A stretch of 64,000 bases of DNA from Straminergon stramineum (GCA_963920665.1 OY987270.1:16580019-16644018); one strand, 5' to 3'; positions 23,324 to 36,186 are shown, counted from the stretch's first letter. Notes: generated by a model from the letters alone, not told the origin. Translations and numbers: made by a program.

Positions 23324-24307
23324 TTCAGGGTTTGTTACTTCTCCTTGTGCATTCAACTTCCCACATTTGTGTATCATGGTGTTGTCTAATAATGTGATAC
23401 CATGTGTCACATTTTGGGAAATAAACAATTAGTTCATGTTATATTCATGGTGGCTGTTGTCGCACATTACTGACGTTGCTCAACAATGGCCCAATAGTAG
23501 CGGAATGTAGTATTTAGCATTGGAATGGATGCAGTGGAGCAAAGACCCAAAAGGATTACGAACAGTGAAGAATGTTATGTGACCTCATATTTCTTAATGG
23601 ATAAGAGTTATTAGTGGCTGTTCCAGCAATTGAGCTGAGCTCTTAATGTTGAAATGACTACATTGTATGCTCTTGTTAGCAATTGAAAGGCTAGTCCTGC
23701 AGTGCACTTTTGGATGTTAAGTATATGAATTTTGTGTGGTCAATTTATCATTTTTCAAAGTTTAATCTATATGTGATCTAGGCTTAGCTTTGCTGTTCAG
23801 ATGATGTATATGCTGATGATCATCTACATTATTATAGCCAAGGTGTAATAGTGCATAGTGCATGCTGTAAGTTAGTGAAGGTTTGATTTCGCAAGATGTG
23901 TTGAAATTGAATTTCGATGTCAGATCCTTGAGGGTTCATATCACCTCCACCCCAATCAGAAGGTGACATGTGATATATTTTGACAAAAATGACTTGATTT
24001 ATGTCGAATCTGACATTCATGTAGAGTAGTGCATTACTTAGTAGTGAATGATGTCAACTGCTGTATTTCTCCAGTCAAGTTCACCACACTCATCAAGAAA
24101 TATAGTATCAAAAGTATCCGCAATGATGTAGTCCTGCGAAATTACTGGTGTGATTTTTTAAGCGTCCAACATTTTAGCATTTCACTTCGTCAAACTGGAT
24201 CATTCCAGAATGGCTAGGCTTATTCTAGAAACCAACTCTGTAGTTAGTTCAACCCTAGTTAGAAGGACGAGCACATGACCATTGATTTCAAGCCTTACTA
24301 GACTTAA

Positions 24308-24378
24308 CCCCTAAAGGACCATAAGGCCACCAGGTGGCTTCTACAACACTGTATTTTGCACCCCTACTCTTATAGGGG
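24308..24378. mobile_element. 71-bp TTAA-flanked mini-element, empty site known
   Basis: Begins CCCCTAAAGGACC and ends TATAGGGG, with TTAA on both sides (24304-24307 and 24379-24382). The paralogous site in D reads CTAGAGTTAATCATAAAGG with a single TTAA (59032-59035). It is the smallest member seen and shows that very little internal sequence is present in a family member. Confidence 0.85.
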
Positions 24379-24597
24379 TTAATCATAAAGGAAAGTTAGG
24401 AAACTCCAATTTGAAACAAGGGTGTCAGAGGGAGATTTACTAAGGCAGAGGCACCAATTGTCAACCATGCCCAATACCCAACTTGTAGGGTGCAATATTT
24501 CCAACCAAGCGTTGGGATAGATTTCCAATTGAAGCTTGGAATGTGTTTTTTTAGCTCTTTTCAAGGTTGGGACTAATAATGTTATGACACGTGTCTT

Positions 24598-24663
24598 GAA
24601 GTAGTGAGCAAGAAAGTAGGAAGTAGTGAGCAAGAAAGTAGGAAGTAGTGAGCGGGAAAGTAG
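24598..24663. repeat. 22-bp unit repeated three times (once in D)
   Basis: The unit GAAGTAGTGAGCAAGAAAGT + AG occurs at 24598, 24620 and 24642. The D copy has one unit at about 59250. This is a local expansion since the duplication. Confidence 0.85.
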
Positions 24664-25044
24664 TTTTTGAATGATCAGAAATAGAAGAGTTTAGACATTG
24701 GTTCTGGGTCATGAGTACTTTTTGACTCCAAAATTTAAAGTAATTTCAATTTTGGGAATAAAATTCTGAAATTAATTTTGCAATCCCGATATTTTCTATC
24801 TTCCTATGTGGGAAAAAAATTCCACCACCTCATACTACTCACGATCTGCTCCCAAATTGCTTAAATGATTGGCTATCGGCACCTCAACCTTAAGAATAGT
24901 TCAAATGAAACACAACACCAAACCTCATTCGACCCAGTCTTGGTGCTTCAAGGAGTTTTGTCCTATGTTTTTCTCAAACTCCGGCTCTCGGTCCCTCATT
25001 GCACATACTATATGATTAACAGTCTATTGTCCATTACTCTATTA

Positions 25045-25217
25045 ACTTAGAAGAAAACCTTGTTGCTCTTGACAAAATCTATATGATATTTTTGTTTGTT
25101 GTAATATAAAAACATCAATTCCTACGTAAATTTTTGTGTTGAAATTCATGTTTTTATGATACAATAAACATAAATGTCATGTAGATTTTGTTGAGAGCAA
25201 CAAGGTTTTCTTCAAGT
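25045..25217. mobile_element. CACTA-like foldback MITE
   Basis: Imperfect inverted repeat: TTAGAAGAAAACCTTGTTGC at the left and GAGCAACAAGGTTTTCTT at the right, with worn CACTA-type ends. The same element sits at the paralogous place in D (about 59665-59838), where the right end reads TTTTCTTCTAGTTG, so it predates the duplication. Confidence 0.55.
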
Positions 25218-26537
25218 AGTTTGCTGCCATTTTGCAACTAGATATGAATGAAAAAATTTACATACTTTTTTGAGGATGAAATTATACATCTACTAAAAGT
25301 TAGAAAGTTTTCAAATTAGGGGGGGGGGGATTTGAAACTATTGTGAAATTATTTAAGAAAAAATGAAGAAAAATCATATCAAATACATAATATACTTGAA
25401 AAATTGGAAATTTTTATCGTAGAGGTATATTATAGTATAGAAAATCATGATATAAAAGAAAGCTATCATATCACTCTAAATTCTAAAATCAAGATATCAA
25501 CAAACTATGGTTATAGGCCCAAAGTTCGTATTGCTATAATATATTGAAATCTTTACATTTTTCAAAATTTGCAATTGGAGTAGAAATTACACTTATAAGC
25601 TTCAATTCATGAGTTGGACTTAAATTCAAAAAATAATAATTTTTATGACTCAAATTCACATCAATAGAAAATAACAAAAAATGGCCAAAATACACTACAA
25701 GGGGAATCCATGGATTAAGCATTTCCTTCTTTAAAAAATTTCATAATACCATAGTGAGTGAATTTACAATACTATTCACTAGAAATATACTCAAGAAACT
25801 TTCTAAAAAACTTGAATGAAAAAATATATTTTCCATTAGTGCTAGAAACAAATTCTCCTTATATAAGAGTCAAAATGTAAAAAATACATTTGGAGAGCCA
25901 ATATACTAGTTGGACTTAGAGCATCTCCATTGGGATGTGGAATACTACCTCGGCAAGAGTTTTGCCAAGCCCAATTGAGTTCTTCCATCCCACTAGTCGA
26001 AGATTTGGGCATTTTTCAATGTGTGCTACAACAAAATTTTATGGCCACACTTTAAGCTACAATACCGTACACATTTGACTTACAACATGCAACTAATGCC
26101 TTGTCAAAACTCAATAAGAAAATAAGAAAGAAATCCCAATTGAGAGTAGGCGACTACTATGTGGGGAATTGTTGCCTCCAGTCTATCCCATCAGTATCTT
26201 CCATGTCACCCTAAATCTGTGCGTCCAACTAAATTAGAATCCGTAATTGTGCAAGTTATTGTTCAGGGCTCAATTAAGGTAGACAAGCTTATTCACATGC
26301 AAACTAGCAATCTGAATATCTAAGGTCTAATTCCAAGAGAAGTACATATTTTTTAGAGGTGTGCATTTGTTTCATGAATCAAAACCAAGTGGAATTATAG
26401 TTTTCCGATTAAAATTGTAATTTTTGTGAATTCCTAAAGTAGTCTACTATGAAATTACAAAACCATTCATAGAGTGGAGTCATAAACATCCTATAAATAA
26501 CACACAACCACTCCCCTATATATCTAATGGTACTTAA

Positions 26538-27450
26538 CCCCTAAAGGACTAGCATGCATTTGGGGGCTCCATAGCAATTTGGCGCAAGTACATGTGACTG
26601 GAGATTTCCACATTTTTGGCTCAAATTTTAATAGAATGTGGGGACGAGGAATATCTTTCATATGCACTAAATTTAATGACATTTGAAAATACAAGTCAAA
26701 ATTTATGGCCTAATAAATTACTTTTTTTTGTAAATGGGCAGTCCAAATAGATTAGAAAAAATCACTTTTTTCATAAACAAAAACTTGAAATTGATTTTCT
26801 AGGGTTATATATACATAGAAAGCTTTGAATCATTCAATTTTGATCAATGAGTCAAAAGTTATGAGGATTTTTTGTTTGTGGGCAATTATGGATTTTCTAC
26901 TCTAAGATAAACTTTAAAGTCCTTTATCTTACTCAAATTTTCAATATTTTTGGAAAAAAGAAAATCATAGGATGTAGAGTATTTATTACAACATTTCAAC
27001 CATTGAGATTAACATTTTTCAATTGCATAATTGCATAATTAACAATTTTGTATTTTGATTCATTCTCCACTAGTGTCTACTTACTATTTTTTTCCTATGT
27101 ACAATTCTAAATAATCTGAAATTTTTCAAGCACGTGGACAACTTGTCCAGGAAAAAGAATCCAAATGAGCTCCACCACATTCAAAATTTGTTCATAGAAA
27201 AGTGAGCTTGTGAAGTGGAGCTGCCATGTTTTTCACAGGGCCAAAAGAATGATTTCAAGGAATTTGAATGCTTATATCTTGCAATCCATGTTGTGGAAAT
27301 TTCTGAAATTTTTACCACATATTCTCAAATCAGCATACTACAAGATCCTATGGTAACATGTGTCAAAAAAAATTTCAAAAAATTGCTACTTGTATTAAAA
27401 ATGGTAGTTTTGGAGCATTTTTGGTAAAAACAGTCATGAAACTTTAGGGT
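26538..27450 (+). mobile_element. TTAA-flanked element, 913 bp (900-bp subfamily)
   Basis: Begins CCCCTAAAGGACTAGCATG after TTAA (26534-26537) and ends ACTTTAGGGT before CTAA. The D copy keeps AGGGG and TTAA intact at 63883-63890. It is shared by B and D, so it predates that duplication. Confidence 0.8.
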
Positions 27451-27693
27451 CTAAGTGTTAAGTGGTTATGGGTTGTTTATAGGATGTCTAAAATTGCCAC
27501 GTAAATCTCTACTACTACCCTTTTGTAAGTATAAAATCATTTTGCCCTTGTCCTATTTTAGTCATGTAGTCATTGTAGTGATTTTTTTTTTCAGAAAATG
27601 AGTAAATTTGAAGGACTTTTCGAACGATGTTAAGGCCAAAAGTAAGATGAGGAAATTAGGCAACCAACCCAAATGGGTTTGATTGTCACCTTA

Positions 27694-28677
27694 GAGCATC
27701 ACCACCCATTCCCTCCAAACACGGCTAGGGGAATGGGGTGGCTAGGGCCCTACTCTTCTTGGGCTTCTTTTGTGCCCTAGTAATCCCGGCCCTCAAGACA
27801 TGCCAAAACAAGTCAATTTCAAAGCTTTAACCTTAGAACATCTAGACTCATCTCCAGAATTGATGATTTGAGAAAAAATCATTGTAAAGTGCTATTTCAA
27901 AGCATATTTTGGAATTGACATACAAACAAAAGTTGTAGATTGTGAGTTGTAGATTCAATCTCTATGGTTAGATCTACCAATGCTGTCATCAATGTTTTTT
28001 AATAAATTTTGAAAGGGAAATTTCAAAATTCCTTCTTAATTCGATTACAAGCAAAATATTATCATTTTTTGAGTAAATTTTTTTGGAATGGATTGGAAAC
28101 GAGGTTCTCTTGACATGGTGATTTTCTGAAATTTTGGTGCTCTTAAAATCTATGACCTAATTTTGGCAAATCTAGTTTTGTAGTAAAGTCAATGTAGTTT
28201 GATCACTTGACATACTTGCACATTTGTAATTTTAGAAATATATGTACTCTAATAACACCAAATCCAACCATTGGATAGGACAACAACTTGATAATGTATC
28301 TCCACAAATTAGGATGACTTTCATCCAATCAATAATGAGAAGATACAACAATTTCAATCTATTCGTTGTTCACTTTTTGGATGTTGGAGCACTTGAGGGT
28401 TAATGACCTCGCTGACCATGGAACCAATCAACATGCCAAGTGTTAAAAAAAATGAAAGATATGATGTGTTGTGGCCCATGAATCAAGAAACTAACAAGAT
28501 CAAGCAACAAAATAGCAAACATGGTGGGGACGGTGTCCTCCTGTTTGCCAAGAGATTCTTAGAGTGACCAGGCTCTTTTGTCCGTCCATGGCCAGGTCCA
28601 GTATGGGACATGTGTTGGAGGCCGGCCACACACTGGACCGGGCCGGCCAGATTTGGCGTCCATGGGTGGTGATGCTC
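27694..28677. mobile_element. GAGCATC-type TIR element, 984 bp
   Basis: Sixteen identical terminal bases GAGCATCACCACCCAT are in inverted orientation at both ends. TTA is on both sides (27691-27693 and 28678-28680). The right part is GC-rich. A 569-bp TTAA element is nested at 27831. Confidence 0.8.
27831..28399. mobile_element. TTAA-flanked element, 569 bp
   Basis: TTAA is on both sides (27827-27830 and 28400-28403). The ends are CCTTAGAACATC and CACTTGAGGG. The interior aligns with 45342-45917 (GACTCATCTCCAGAAT, AGTTGTAGATTGTGAGTTGT), so the two form a second subfamily. Confidence 0.75.
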
Positions 28678-28765
28678 TTAAAAGGCGAGACCTTCACCGT
28701 CACATGGACACGCGGCCAAGTTCTCAAAACTGGCTTCGTTCTGCTGTCTCCCGGTGGAGATGCTC

Positions 28766-30812
28766 TTAGGATGCTCTTACTGAAAGGCGCACTGTCTACT
28801 TGAATGAACGCGAGTACTACTATTTATGAAACTTGATATGCAGGTTAGATATATTAATGGGGAACTATTGCGGCGCTGTTCGTAATGTTCTGACACTTAA
28901 TTGACACGTACCGCAATTGAATTGAAGTACTGAACCAGCAGTCAATTCCCACACTTTGTACTGAGAATGTGCTCTTCACAATGAAGACTGGCATTGTGAT
29001 ATTATTGATGGAAGAGCTCCAGGCCTCAGTCCATCATGCAATTTATCTGCTCTTGGAACACTGAAAACAAAACAAAAAATTGCTTAACTTAGAGTTTGAA
29101 TGCAAACGACGATAACTTAAGCTTTCTTTCCTTGCCAGACTCACTCCACCATCCTCTCACACTTGGGAATTGGGGACCTGGAAATTCTTTCAGAAACGAA
29201 GTCTGTGCGAGTAAAAAAATCTTGAAGGCTTCCTTGCATGCACTGACACAGACAGAACTCATCCAAATTACCTTCACTGCAGACTGGATCCCACTGTGGC
29301 CACTGCTGTCGTGTCTCGAGATTTGAAGCAGCATTTGTGTCGAGGAGAATCAAGCAGGTTTTGGAATTCTTAAGTTAATTGAAATGGATAGCAATGACAA
29401 AGCAACACCGACTTGAAACTGACAATCTATGAAAACTGACACTGCAGAGTAGATAATATGAAAGTGAAGCCTCATTCTGCAAAGCCCTGGTTCTGAGAAA
29501 TACCATGTCGAGGCACTAGGGTGGCAAGGGGTGTTATTTCTCATCAGGAGCCTCTACTTTCATATCATCAGATGTTTCCTAAATGTTGGATGGTTGAATT
29601 GTGGTCGACTATGCTCAATCAAGGGTTTGCAAGGAGGGCTTCATAATGCAAAAGCAACCCCATTTGGAAAAGAACATGGATTTCTTCACCCAAGACTGTC
29701 ATTTGTCTAGAGATGGGCTCCATTGAGGTTAATGCCAATATCATTCATTTAGCAACATCATAGTTACAACAATACAAAGTGTTCGTTTGGGGCATATTTC
29801 CATGATATCCTTAGAAGATACAAGAGTCATTTGGGGCTTTGTTGTAACATTATACTACTATTCTACAGACTAGGGAGCCCTTGTTGCCAACAACAATGCA
29901 TTTATAGATACAATTGGTTGGACTTATTTAATTGCAAGTGGCATAAGCATGACTTCAATAAATGTCTATGGTCCCTGCTCTTCACACGGAATTGGAGTTA
30001 TCATTCATAGGAACACAAAATCTTCCCACTTGGAATGGCATAAGAAACTTATCCATACTCATAGTGATAAATTTTTTTGGATCTCGACTGACTTAAGCTC
30101 AAGTGTAGACAGTCATGTTCAAAGTAGTGTAAACATCTCCCCAATGTCACTACTACATATATTCAAATGCTGTAAGTGATGCACATTGTACATATTCTCC
30201 AACTTACACAGCAAGTGGAAACATAATGAAAGCGAACTCACAATGAAAATGACGAAAGCCGTAAACCACCGTGATCATATTTACATATATGGCCGAATTT
30301 GGTTTACAACCCACTGCAGAGGACCATCAAAATACCAGAGATCATGCTTCATCCTCCTCAGAACTGTCATACACTACGCTCAACAAAACTGAAGCTCAGG
30401 GAGGTTTCCACTCGAACAAACTACTGTTGCAAAGAAACTCCAGTACTCTACAGCAACTCCAAAACGTTGACTCTGAATATAGAAGAGCCAGGAATTTCCA
30501 CCTCGATCAAAATCTGATGTTTCATTCCAGTATATAGCCTTTCCTACAATTTCAACACTGTACTCATTAATGATGACTGCACATGACTTCCAAAAAGAGG
30601 TGGATTAAGCATAAGAAATTATCAAGCACTTTCCATACCTTTCACTAATATGATCATCAAAATCACTAGGAAAATATTGAAGGTAATAGTCAAACCAACT
30701 CCAAATATTCAAGGATATATCCACCCACAAACAAACTCAAAACGTCCAAGAGTCCTAAAATCAAGTGCAGTACCTCAGTTTCTTCCACCCCAAGCATGAG
30801 AGCTTTCTCACT
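28766..30812. other. Unassigned DNA downstream of the minus-strand gene
   Basis: Base composition is closer to transcribed DNA than the AT-rich repeats nearby, but no frame is convincing on either strand; short frames overlap on both. It may be the 3' untranslated region of the gene at 30813-31181 (a GAG|GTACTG donor lies just after its stop) or an unrelated transcript. Confidence 0.3.
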
Positions 30813-31181
30813 TCACGTCCAGGGAATCATGACCAACGCAAAAGCAAGGAAAATAAAGAGCCCCACGCCACTGCCATCACTCTGGTGCTCTGTATTGGAG
30901 GCGCCCTTCCAGTCGCGGTTGTGAGGGGGGTGACATACTGTGGTTGGAGCAGGAACAGGGTTCATCCAGTTGCACACTGTTGAAATCAAAGAGATGCCCA
31001 GGATGATCAACAAAGGCCACAGATACACGGCGCCTTTGAGCTCCTGGAGAGCGATGAGCACTGCGGAGATGTAGCCCTTGAGCCAGGGGAGAAAGGCCAT
31101 GCCCACCATGGCGGATAACAGGAACAAAGGCACTGTGGGAGATGGCTCGTTACGACTCTTGGGTGCCATGGTAACCTCCAC
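30813..31181 (-). CDS. Small multi-pass membrane protein, unrecognised
   Basis: A 122-residue single-exon frame starts in a good context (ACCATGGCA). It has three hydrophobic stretches: about residues 14-45 (VPLFLLSAMVGMAFLPWL, then YISAVLIAL), 51-66 (VYLWPLLIILGISLIS) and a C-terminal one at about 104-120 (GVGLFIFLAFALVMIP). A hydrophilic loop with histidines and prolines (about residues 71-100) separates the last two. A possible splice acceptor (TTGTTGCAG) lies upstream in the leader. It does not belong to any repeat in the window. I do not recognise the family. Confidence 0.65.
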   Translation of the reverse strand: MEVTMAPKSRNEPSPTVPLFLLSAMVGMAFLPWLKGYISAVLIALQELKGAVYLWPLLIILGISLISTVCNWMNPVPAPTTVCHPPHNRDWKGASNTEHQSDGSGVGLFIFLAFALVMIPWT

Positions 31182-31981
31182 TTTTGTTCACTGCAACAAA
31201 CACTTGGCATCCACTGATTTAATGACTTAATTGATGGTAACACTATTCAAAGTCTTGTGCACTTGAAAGACATAGCGCACTGAGCTTATTTTGGAAGCCA
31301 CAATCGGTGGACAGATAGGTTCGGGCGGAAATGGAATGACTGGAGTGCTCTAAGAGACTTGACTCAATTGGTATGAAGAAAAGTCACAATGTTTCAAAGG
31401 TAATGCCGGCGTAATGCACCTATTTAAGGGGGAAGAACTTTATCTTGGATGATCTTTTGGGGGGTGAAATATATTTATCACTGAGTGTTGAGGTTATATT
31501 ATTGGAAGTTGCTTTTATTTTTGAATTCTTATGAGGTTTGCGAGTGAATTTTTTTTTGCTAAAGCAATAGCAAAGTTTACTTTTATCTAAAGCAAGTATT
31601 ATTGGATATGGGTTATAATTAGTTATTGTGAGTGGGATGAGGTGTTAAATTTAGGGTTTTGTTGGTCATTGGCATTCTTTTCCTTTTCACAAACATCTAT
31701 TACAGCCAAAAGCCCTGTGCTTTTTTGGATAGGTATTAAAACCTCATGACACTACTCTTCAGACATTGAGGCTACTTCGAAGTTCAAACCAACAATTTTC
31801 TAGGGAACAATAATCCCTTTGATGTCTTCAATCCATGGAAGAATATTTTGAGGGACACAACTTAAAGAACATTTTATTTATTTGTTTGAGCAATATATTG
31901 CTCTTGTCAAACCATTTCAGCCTATACATCTCACCTCCTCAAAATATTCCCTAATGCTAAAAGGGCACAAGGGTTCAACTA

Positions 31982-33860
31982 CTCCCTCTATCCCAAAATG
32001 ATCTTTTTTTTGGCATGTACCTATTGCTTGTTCGAAAATGATCTTCGTGTGACGTAGAAAGAAGCCTAGGCTTACACTTTTTGAGAATTTCAAGAATACA
32101 TGGTGTGGGAACTTAAGAAATGTGTTTAGCCACTATCCAATCATTGAATTCTTGTGGAGCCATTGAATTTCTATACACTTGCCATTAGAAGAAAAACATG
32201 TCCGGCAAAACCGACTATTGTGCAACTAGTGTCCTATACAACTATCCTATGATTGTAATCCTCTCTATGAGCACCAAATCTAATGTGATTGTTTTATGTC
32301 ATAGGTTTATAACATTGATAAATTGTTTTAGTTGCAAAGCAGTCAATCTATAGTTGCAAAAAACAACTTGGAAAAGGTTGCAACTATAAAATGACCATAG
32401 TTGTTTCCTAGTCATTTTCTAGTCGTTTCCTAGTTGTGTTCTAATCATACACTAGTTGTTTCTTAGTCTTTTCCTATAGTACTAGAAAATTCAGCTTTTC
32501 CCTTGATTTGGTTGCATAGATTTGATTCACTTTTCTATTGATTTGGAGAGTAATTTGTTGATTTGGAAGAAATCAATAGAAAAGTAAACCAAATGAATGC
32601 AACGAAATCAAAAAACAAATTGAATTTTCTAGTAGTGAAGCTAGTCGTTTCCTAATCGCTTTTAAGTTGTACACTAGTTGTTTCTTAGTCGTTTTCTAGT
32701 TGGTTCCTAGTTGGTTCCAAAGTTCATTCCCATTTGTCTTATATCAATTGTAAAGAGCATCATTAGGTTGGACACATAAGACTTGTAAGTTGTTGTAATC
32801 TTTTGCAATGAATTTTGTTGATAGAGATCTAACATTATTGTAGTTTCTAGACTTTTATGATTTGTAGACTTCTTTGGAGTCTAGATTTTTACAATCAATA
32901 GAAATAAAAACATATTTTAAATCCAAGAAAATTTAAAATTTACGAAATTGTAAAGTATCCTAGACTAATGAAATCTATTAATTACCAATATTTGAATTTT
33001 TGAAATCTAGGAAGAAGGTAGATCTCAAATCTAGAAATCTAGAAATTTAAGGCAATTCTAAAATTCTAAAATCTAGAAAAAGTTAGTTCATAAATTCTTA
33101 AATTTAGAAAGAAGGTAGATATGAAATTTTGAAATCTACAAATCATTGAGATTAATATTTTAAAATCTACAAATCGCAAATGCTTTACCTTTTTTCTAGA
33201 TTTTAGGGTGTCCATTGCAAGTACAAGTCTCCAAATTATCACCAGTTCCAAACTAGTTGCAAGTGTCCTATAAGCAACTGAAAACCAATTGCATAGTGTA
33301 GTTGCAAAACCCTTCATTTTCTTCTAGTGTGTTAAATTTCATTTTATCCACTATGCACTATAGCCATTTTGTATAGTAGCCACTATCTTAGGTGAAATTG
33401 TAAGTTTTTGGCTTGATGTGAGTTGACCCCAAATATAGAAGCATGGCTAGTATGGACTTTACAATTTTAGGGACTATATTAGGACTAAGTTTATTTCAAG
33501 AGGTCCTAGTTGATGTAGTAGGTGTGTGAGGTTTTCACACATCAAAAAATTTATGGGAGTATGTTGTTGACAACACCAATATAGAAATGACAATAGACAA
33601 TGCAAGAAGACATGAGGAAGAAAACACAGCGTGGGAAGTTGCAAAATTGACTTGGCAGTGGTGCCCCATTAAAATGGCCCCAAATCCCACTTTTCAAAGT
33701 GACACTACATTTTGAAACTTTATTCAAAATTGAAATTTTTAGGACAAAAGGAGTGCATCACACTCTACTTACAACTCAAAGAGGATTTTTTTAAATGTTA
33801 TTTTCAAACCTAATCTGAAACATTTTGTCTAACAAGAAGATTATTTTGGGACAGAGGGAG
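31982..33860. mobile_element. Stowaway-like (Tc1/mariner) element with a nested CACTA
   Basis: The left end CTCCCTCTATCCCAAAATGA and the complement of the right end CTCCCTCTGTCCCAAAATAA are typical Stowaway termini. The dinucleotide TA stands on both sides (31980-31981 and 33861-33862). Block A has the uninterrupted 70-bp unit at this point. Without the nested element it is about 730 bp. Confidence 0.85.
32183..33329. mobile_element. Non-autonomous CACTA element, ~1.15 kb
   Basis: The left end is CATTAGAAGAAAAA (one change from CACTA) and the right end is TTTTCTTCTAGTG. Flanks are TGC and TGT. Sub-terminal repeats of GCAACTAGTGTCCTATA type occur inverted near the two ends, and many CTAGTTGTTTC/TAGTCGTTTCC motifs lie inside, as in CACTA elements. 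A related fragment lies reversed at about 41000-41090. Confidence 0.65.
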
Positions 33861-34095
33861 TACTTCAAATTAGAAACATACTACAGTGGGGCTTCTTTAA
33901 GTGTTAGGGATTGGGCATGGACAATATTGTAATATGTATACTGTATTAACATATAATACTTACAAAAAATGATCTCGTAATAAGTAACATTTACAAAAAT
34001 AACATTTATAAGACTCCCAAATCAAATATGTAACATTTATAAAACTCAAGGATGAAAGTACAAAAAAATGAGTCATCAGTCATGTAAGCCAGTTG

Positions 34096-34256
34096 CACTA
34101 GAAGAAAATTGCATTGTAGTGAACAAAAGCTAGCTGATAATTTTTGTGAATTGTGTTCACTACAACACAGTTCTTTGAAAATTGTGTTGCAGTGAGCACA
34201 ATTCACAAAAACTATTAGCTATCATTTGTTCACAACAACATAGTTTTCTTCTAGTA
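34096..34256. mobile_element. CACTA foldback MITE, 161 bp
   Basis: Starts CACTAGAAGAAAATTG, ends GTTTTCTTCTAGTA, with TTG on both sides (34093-34095 and 34257-34259). The two halves fold back on each other along the whole length with mismatches. It lies just beyond the end of the transposase relic. Confidence 0.8.
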
Positions 34257-34269
34257 TTGAAAGAAAGAA

Positions 34270-35460
34270 TCTATAGTAGTTTGATGAGATTATTCAATAT
34301 GCAAAGATTGGAGTTGCTTTAAAGTGCTTGGATATTCTTAATGTGTGACATAACATCAATAGGTCTTTGTTCCAAAAAATTCTTCAAAATCTCAAGTGTA
34401 CTCTCAACATCTTAGAATCCGACAACCTCTTCTACCCTACAATTACCATTGAGAATAACTTCATCTAGATGAATAACTTGATGTTCACTAGGAATCATTT
34501 CTACAATATCTTTAGGTTTAGCTCATAGTTCATATATCCATAAGCATTCTTGGTGGGTTCATCTCAATCTCATGGATGATAACAAAGTAAGTTGCATTAG
34601 CAAAGTAGCAACATTACCCAATTCTTTCATACGCCTCCATTCTTCTATTTCGTTTCCAACAACAACTGAAAGCAAATGAAAATATCTAATTGGTCATAAT
34701 ATAATCTATTTGATGTTGAATCAACTTCCAATTATGGACTTTGAACAAGTGCAATGATTCCTTCAAACATGGGGTGAAAGCCACTTGTTGAATTTGGATG
34801 TAAGAACTCTAATTGCGTCACCTTCTATCATATGTTGCATTAGGCATCTATCTAATGTCTAGAAAAATTAACAATAGTACTTTTTCTTTTTGTGCAATCA
34901 CCATCCTCTTCTCAAAATCTAACATAAATTGTGTAATTGTCTATACTTTTTATTAACATCCCACATCACCTAGGTTCTCTAGGTTCAAAATGTATTGTGT
35001 GAAAAAGCTTGAGGCTTCAAATATTGATTGGTAACCAATGGAGGAAGAATCATACCTCCATTAGCATTTGCAATGTGCCACAAAGATGGGCTTCTTGTGC
35101 TTCTTTCTAAATATCCTCTTTGTAGCTCACATACTATACAATTTGGTTCCAACTTGTAAAAGAAATCAATTTCATTTGTATTAAAGACATTACAAATATT
35201 GTATAAAGATACAACTACTTTCATATCTTCCATTCTCTTCATAACCTTTGGTGAAGTGTCAATTCATCAAAGCATCTTCTCTAAAATGAGTATAGCCCTT
35301 GATGTGAAATCTCTTCTTAAATTTGTCTGCCCATCTATGTGAAAAGTGAAGCTCTTTCTCATTTCGACTTCTTGATATTAGTGCATACAACCTCTTTATT
35401 GAAACTATTACAAGATCATTAGACAAAACAATATTATTCTCTTGCATTGTAATAAACTAA
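34270..35460 (-). pseudogene. Relic of a pogo/Tigger-type transposase, copy C
   Basis: Shows an HTH-like segment SHRWADKFKKRFHIKG (about 35290-35345), then the DDE-start region CNVFNTNEIDFFYKLEPN (about 35130-35185, where the expected catalytic Asp of NxDE is Asn) and C-terminal remnants at about 34300-34650 ending in a Tigger-like helical tail. Frames are broken. It follows gene Y in the same relative position as in block A. Confidence 0.6.
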
Positions 35461-36186
35461 GTGAAAGTACCTTCTTCTCTTCTAAACATTGAGCCTTCTT
35501 CTCATCACCTAAGTGACCAACACCAATGCTACTCAACAACTCCTTTTGTTTTTATAATCTACTAATACTAATCTAAGAAGCTTAAGTGTAAAATGCAGCA
35601 TTTACCCTCTCCATCAAAGTTTTACTACTACTCTTCTAACCAATAACCAGCAACCTCTCACAATGACAAATAATTCTATGCGACTACAATGTCCAACTCA
35701 TAACCATCCCCATTGCAAACCTCAACACATCCTCAAATACTCAAACATAACCTTCAACATCCACGCTCTCATGTAAAAAAAGGCTTCCTTCCATGTAGCA
35801 TTCACATATACAAGCATTGGTGATTTTAGAGCTGAACATGTTTGTGGTCAAGAATGCTTATTGATTGTAGTAAGAAATTTCCAACCACATCAATAATGCA
35901 TGAGGCATATCACTACTCACCATAGCACTATCTCTCCAACAGCCATTGATTGCACATAATGCAATTATTTCAAAGATATTAACTTATCAAAGTCTAATCA
36001 ATGAAATAAGGAGCTAAAACATTTCATACCACTTCATAGTGTATATTATATGGGAGAGCAATCTCCATAACACATCTGCAATTTTTACACTTATGCAGGC
36101 AACGCTGAAGGAGGTCTCACTGTAGACAACACCTCATACGCAAACATGGAAAGTTGAATTCACAAGGAGAAGTACCAAACCCCAAA

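Larger units (their letters stand above)
23324..25915 (+). repeat. Downstream block of copy B, duplicated after copy D
   Basis: Aligns almost continuously with 57070-60510. Differences are a 71-bp TTAA element (24308) and a threefold 22-bp repeat (24598-24663), present only here, and a 956-bp TTAA element, present only in D. No gene recognised. Confidence 0.8.
25919..28765. mobile_element. PIF/Harbinger-like TIR element with nested insertions
   Basis: The left end GAGCATCTCCATTGGGA and the complement of the right end GAGCATCTCCACCGGGA are inverted repeats, and TTA flanks both (25916-25918 and 28766-28768). The 3-bp TTA duplication and GAGCATC ends fit PIF/Harbinger-type MITEs. The D copy begins at 60511 and runs past the window. 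Elements 26538-27450 and 27694-28677 are nested in it. Confidence 0.65.

Noticed and set aside
28500..28803. Overlapping frames in GC-rich DNA
   Set aside because: They lie at the right ends of two TIR elements and are explained by composition.
29949..30537. Overlapping short plus-strand frames
   Set aside because: Three frames overlap with no splice support or motif; left as an unassigned region.
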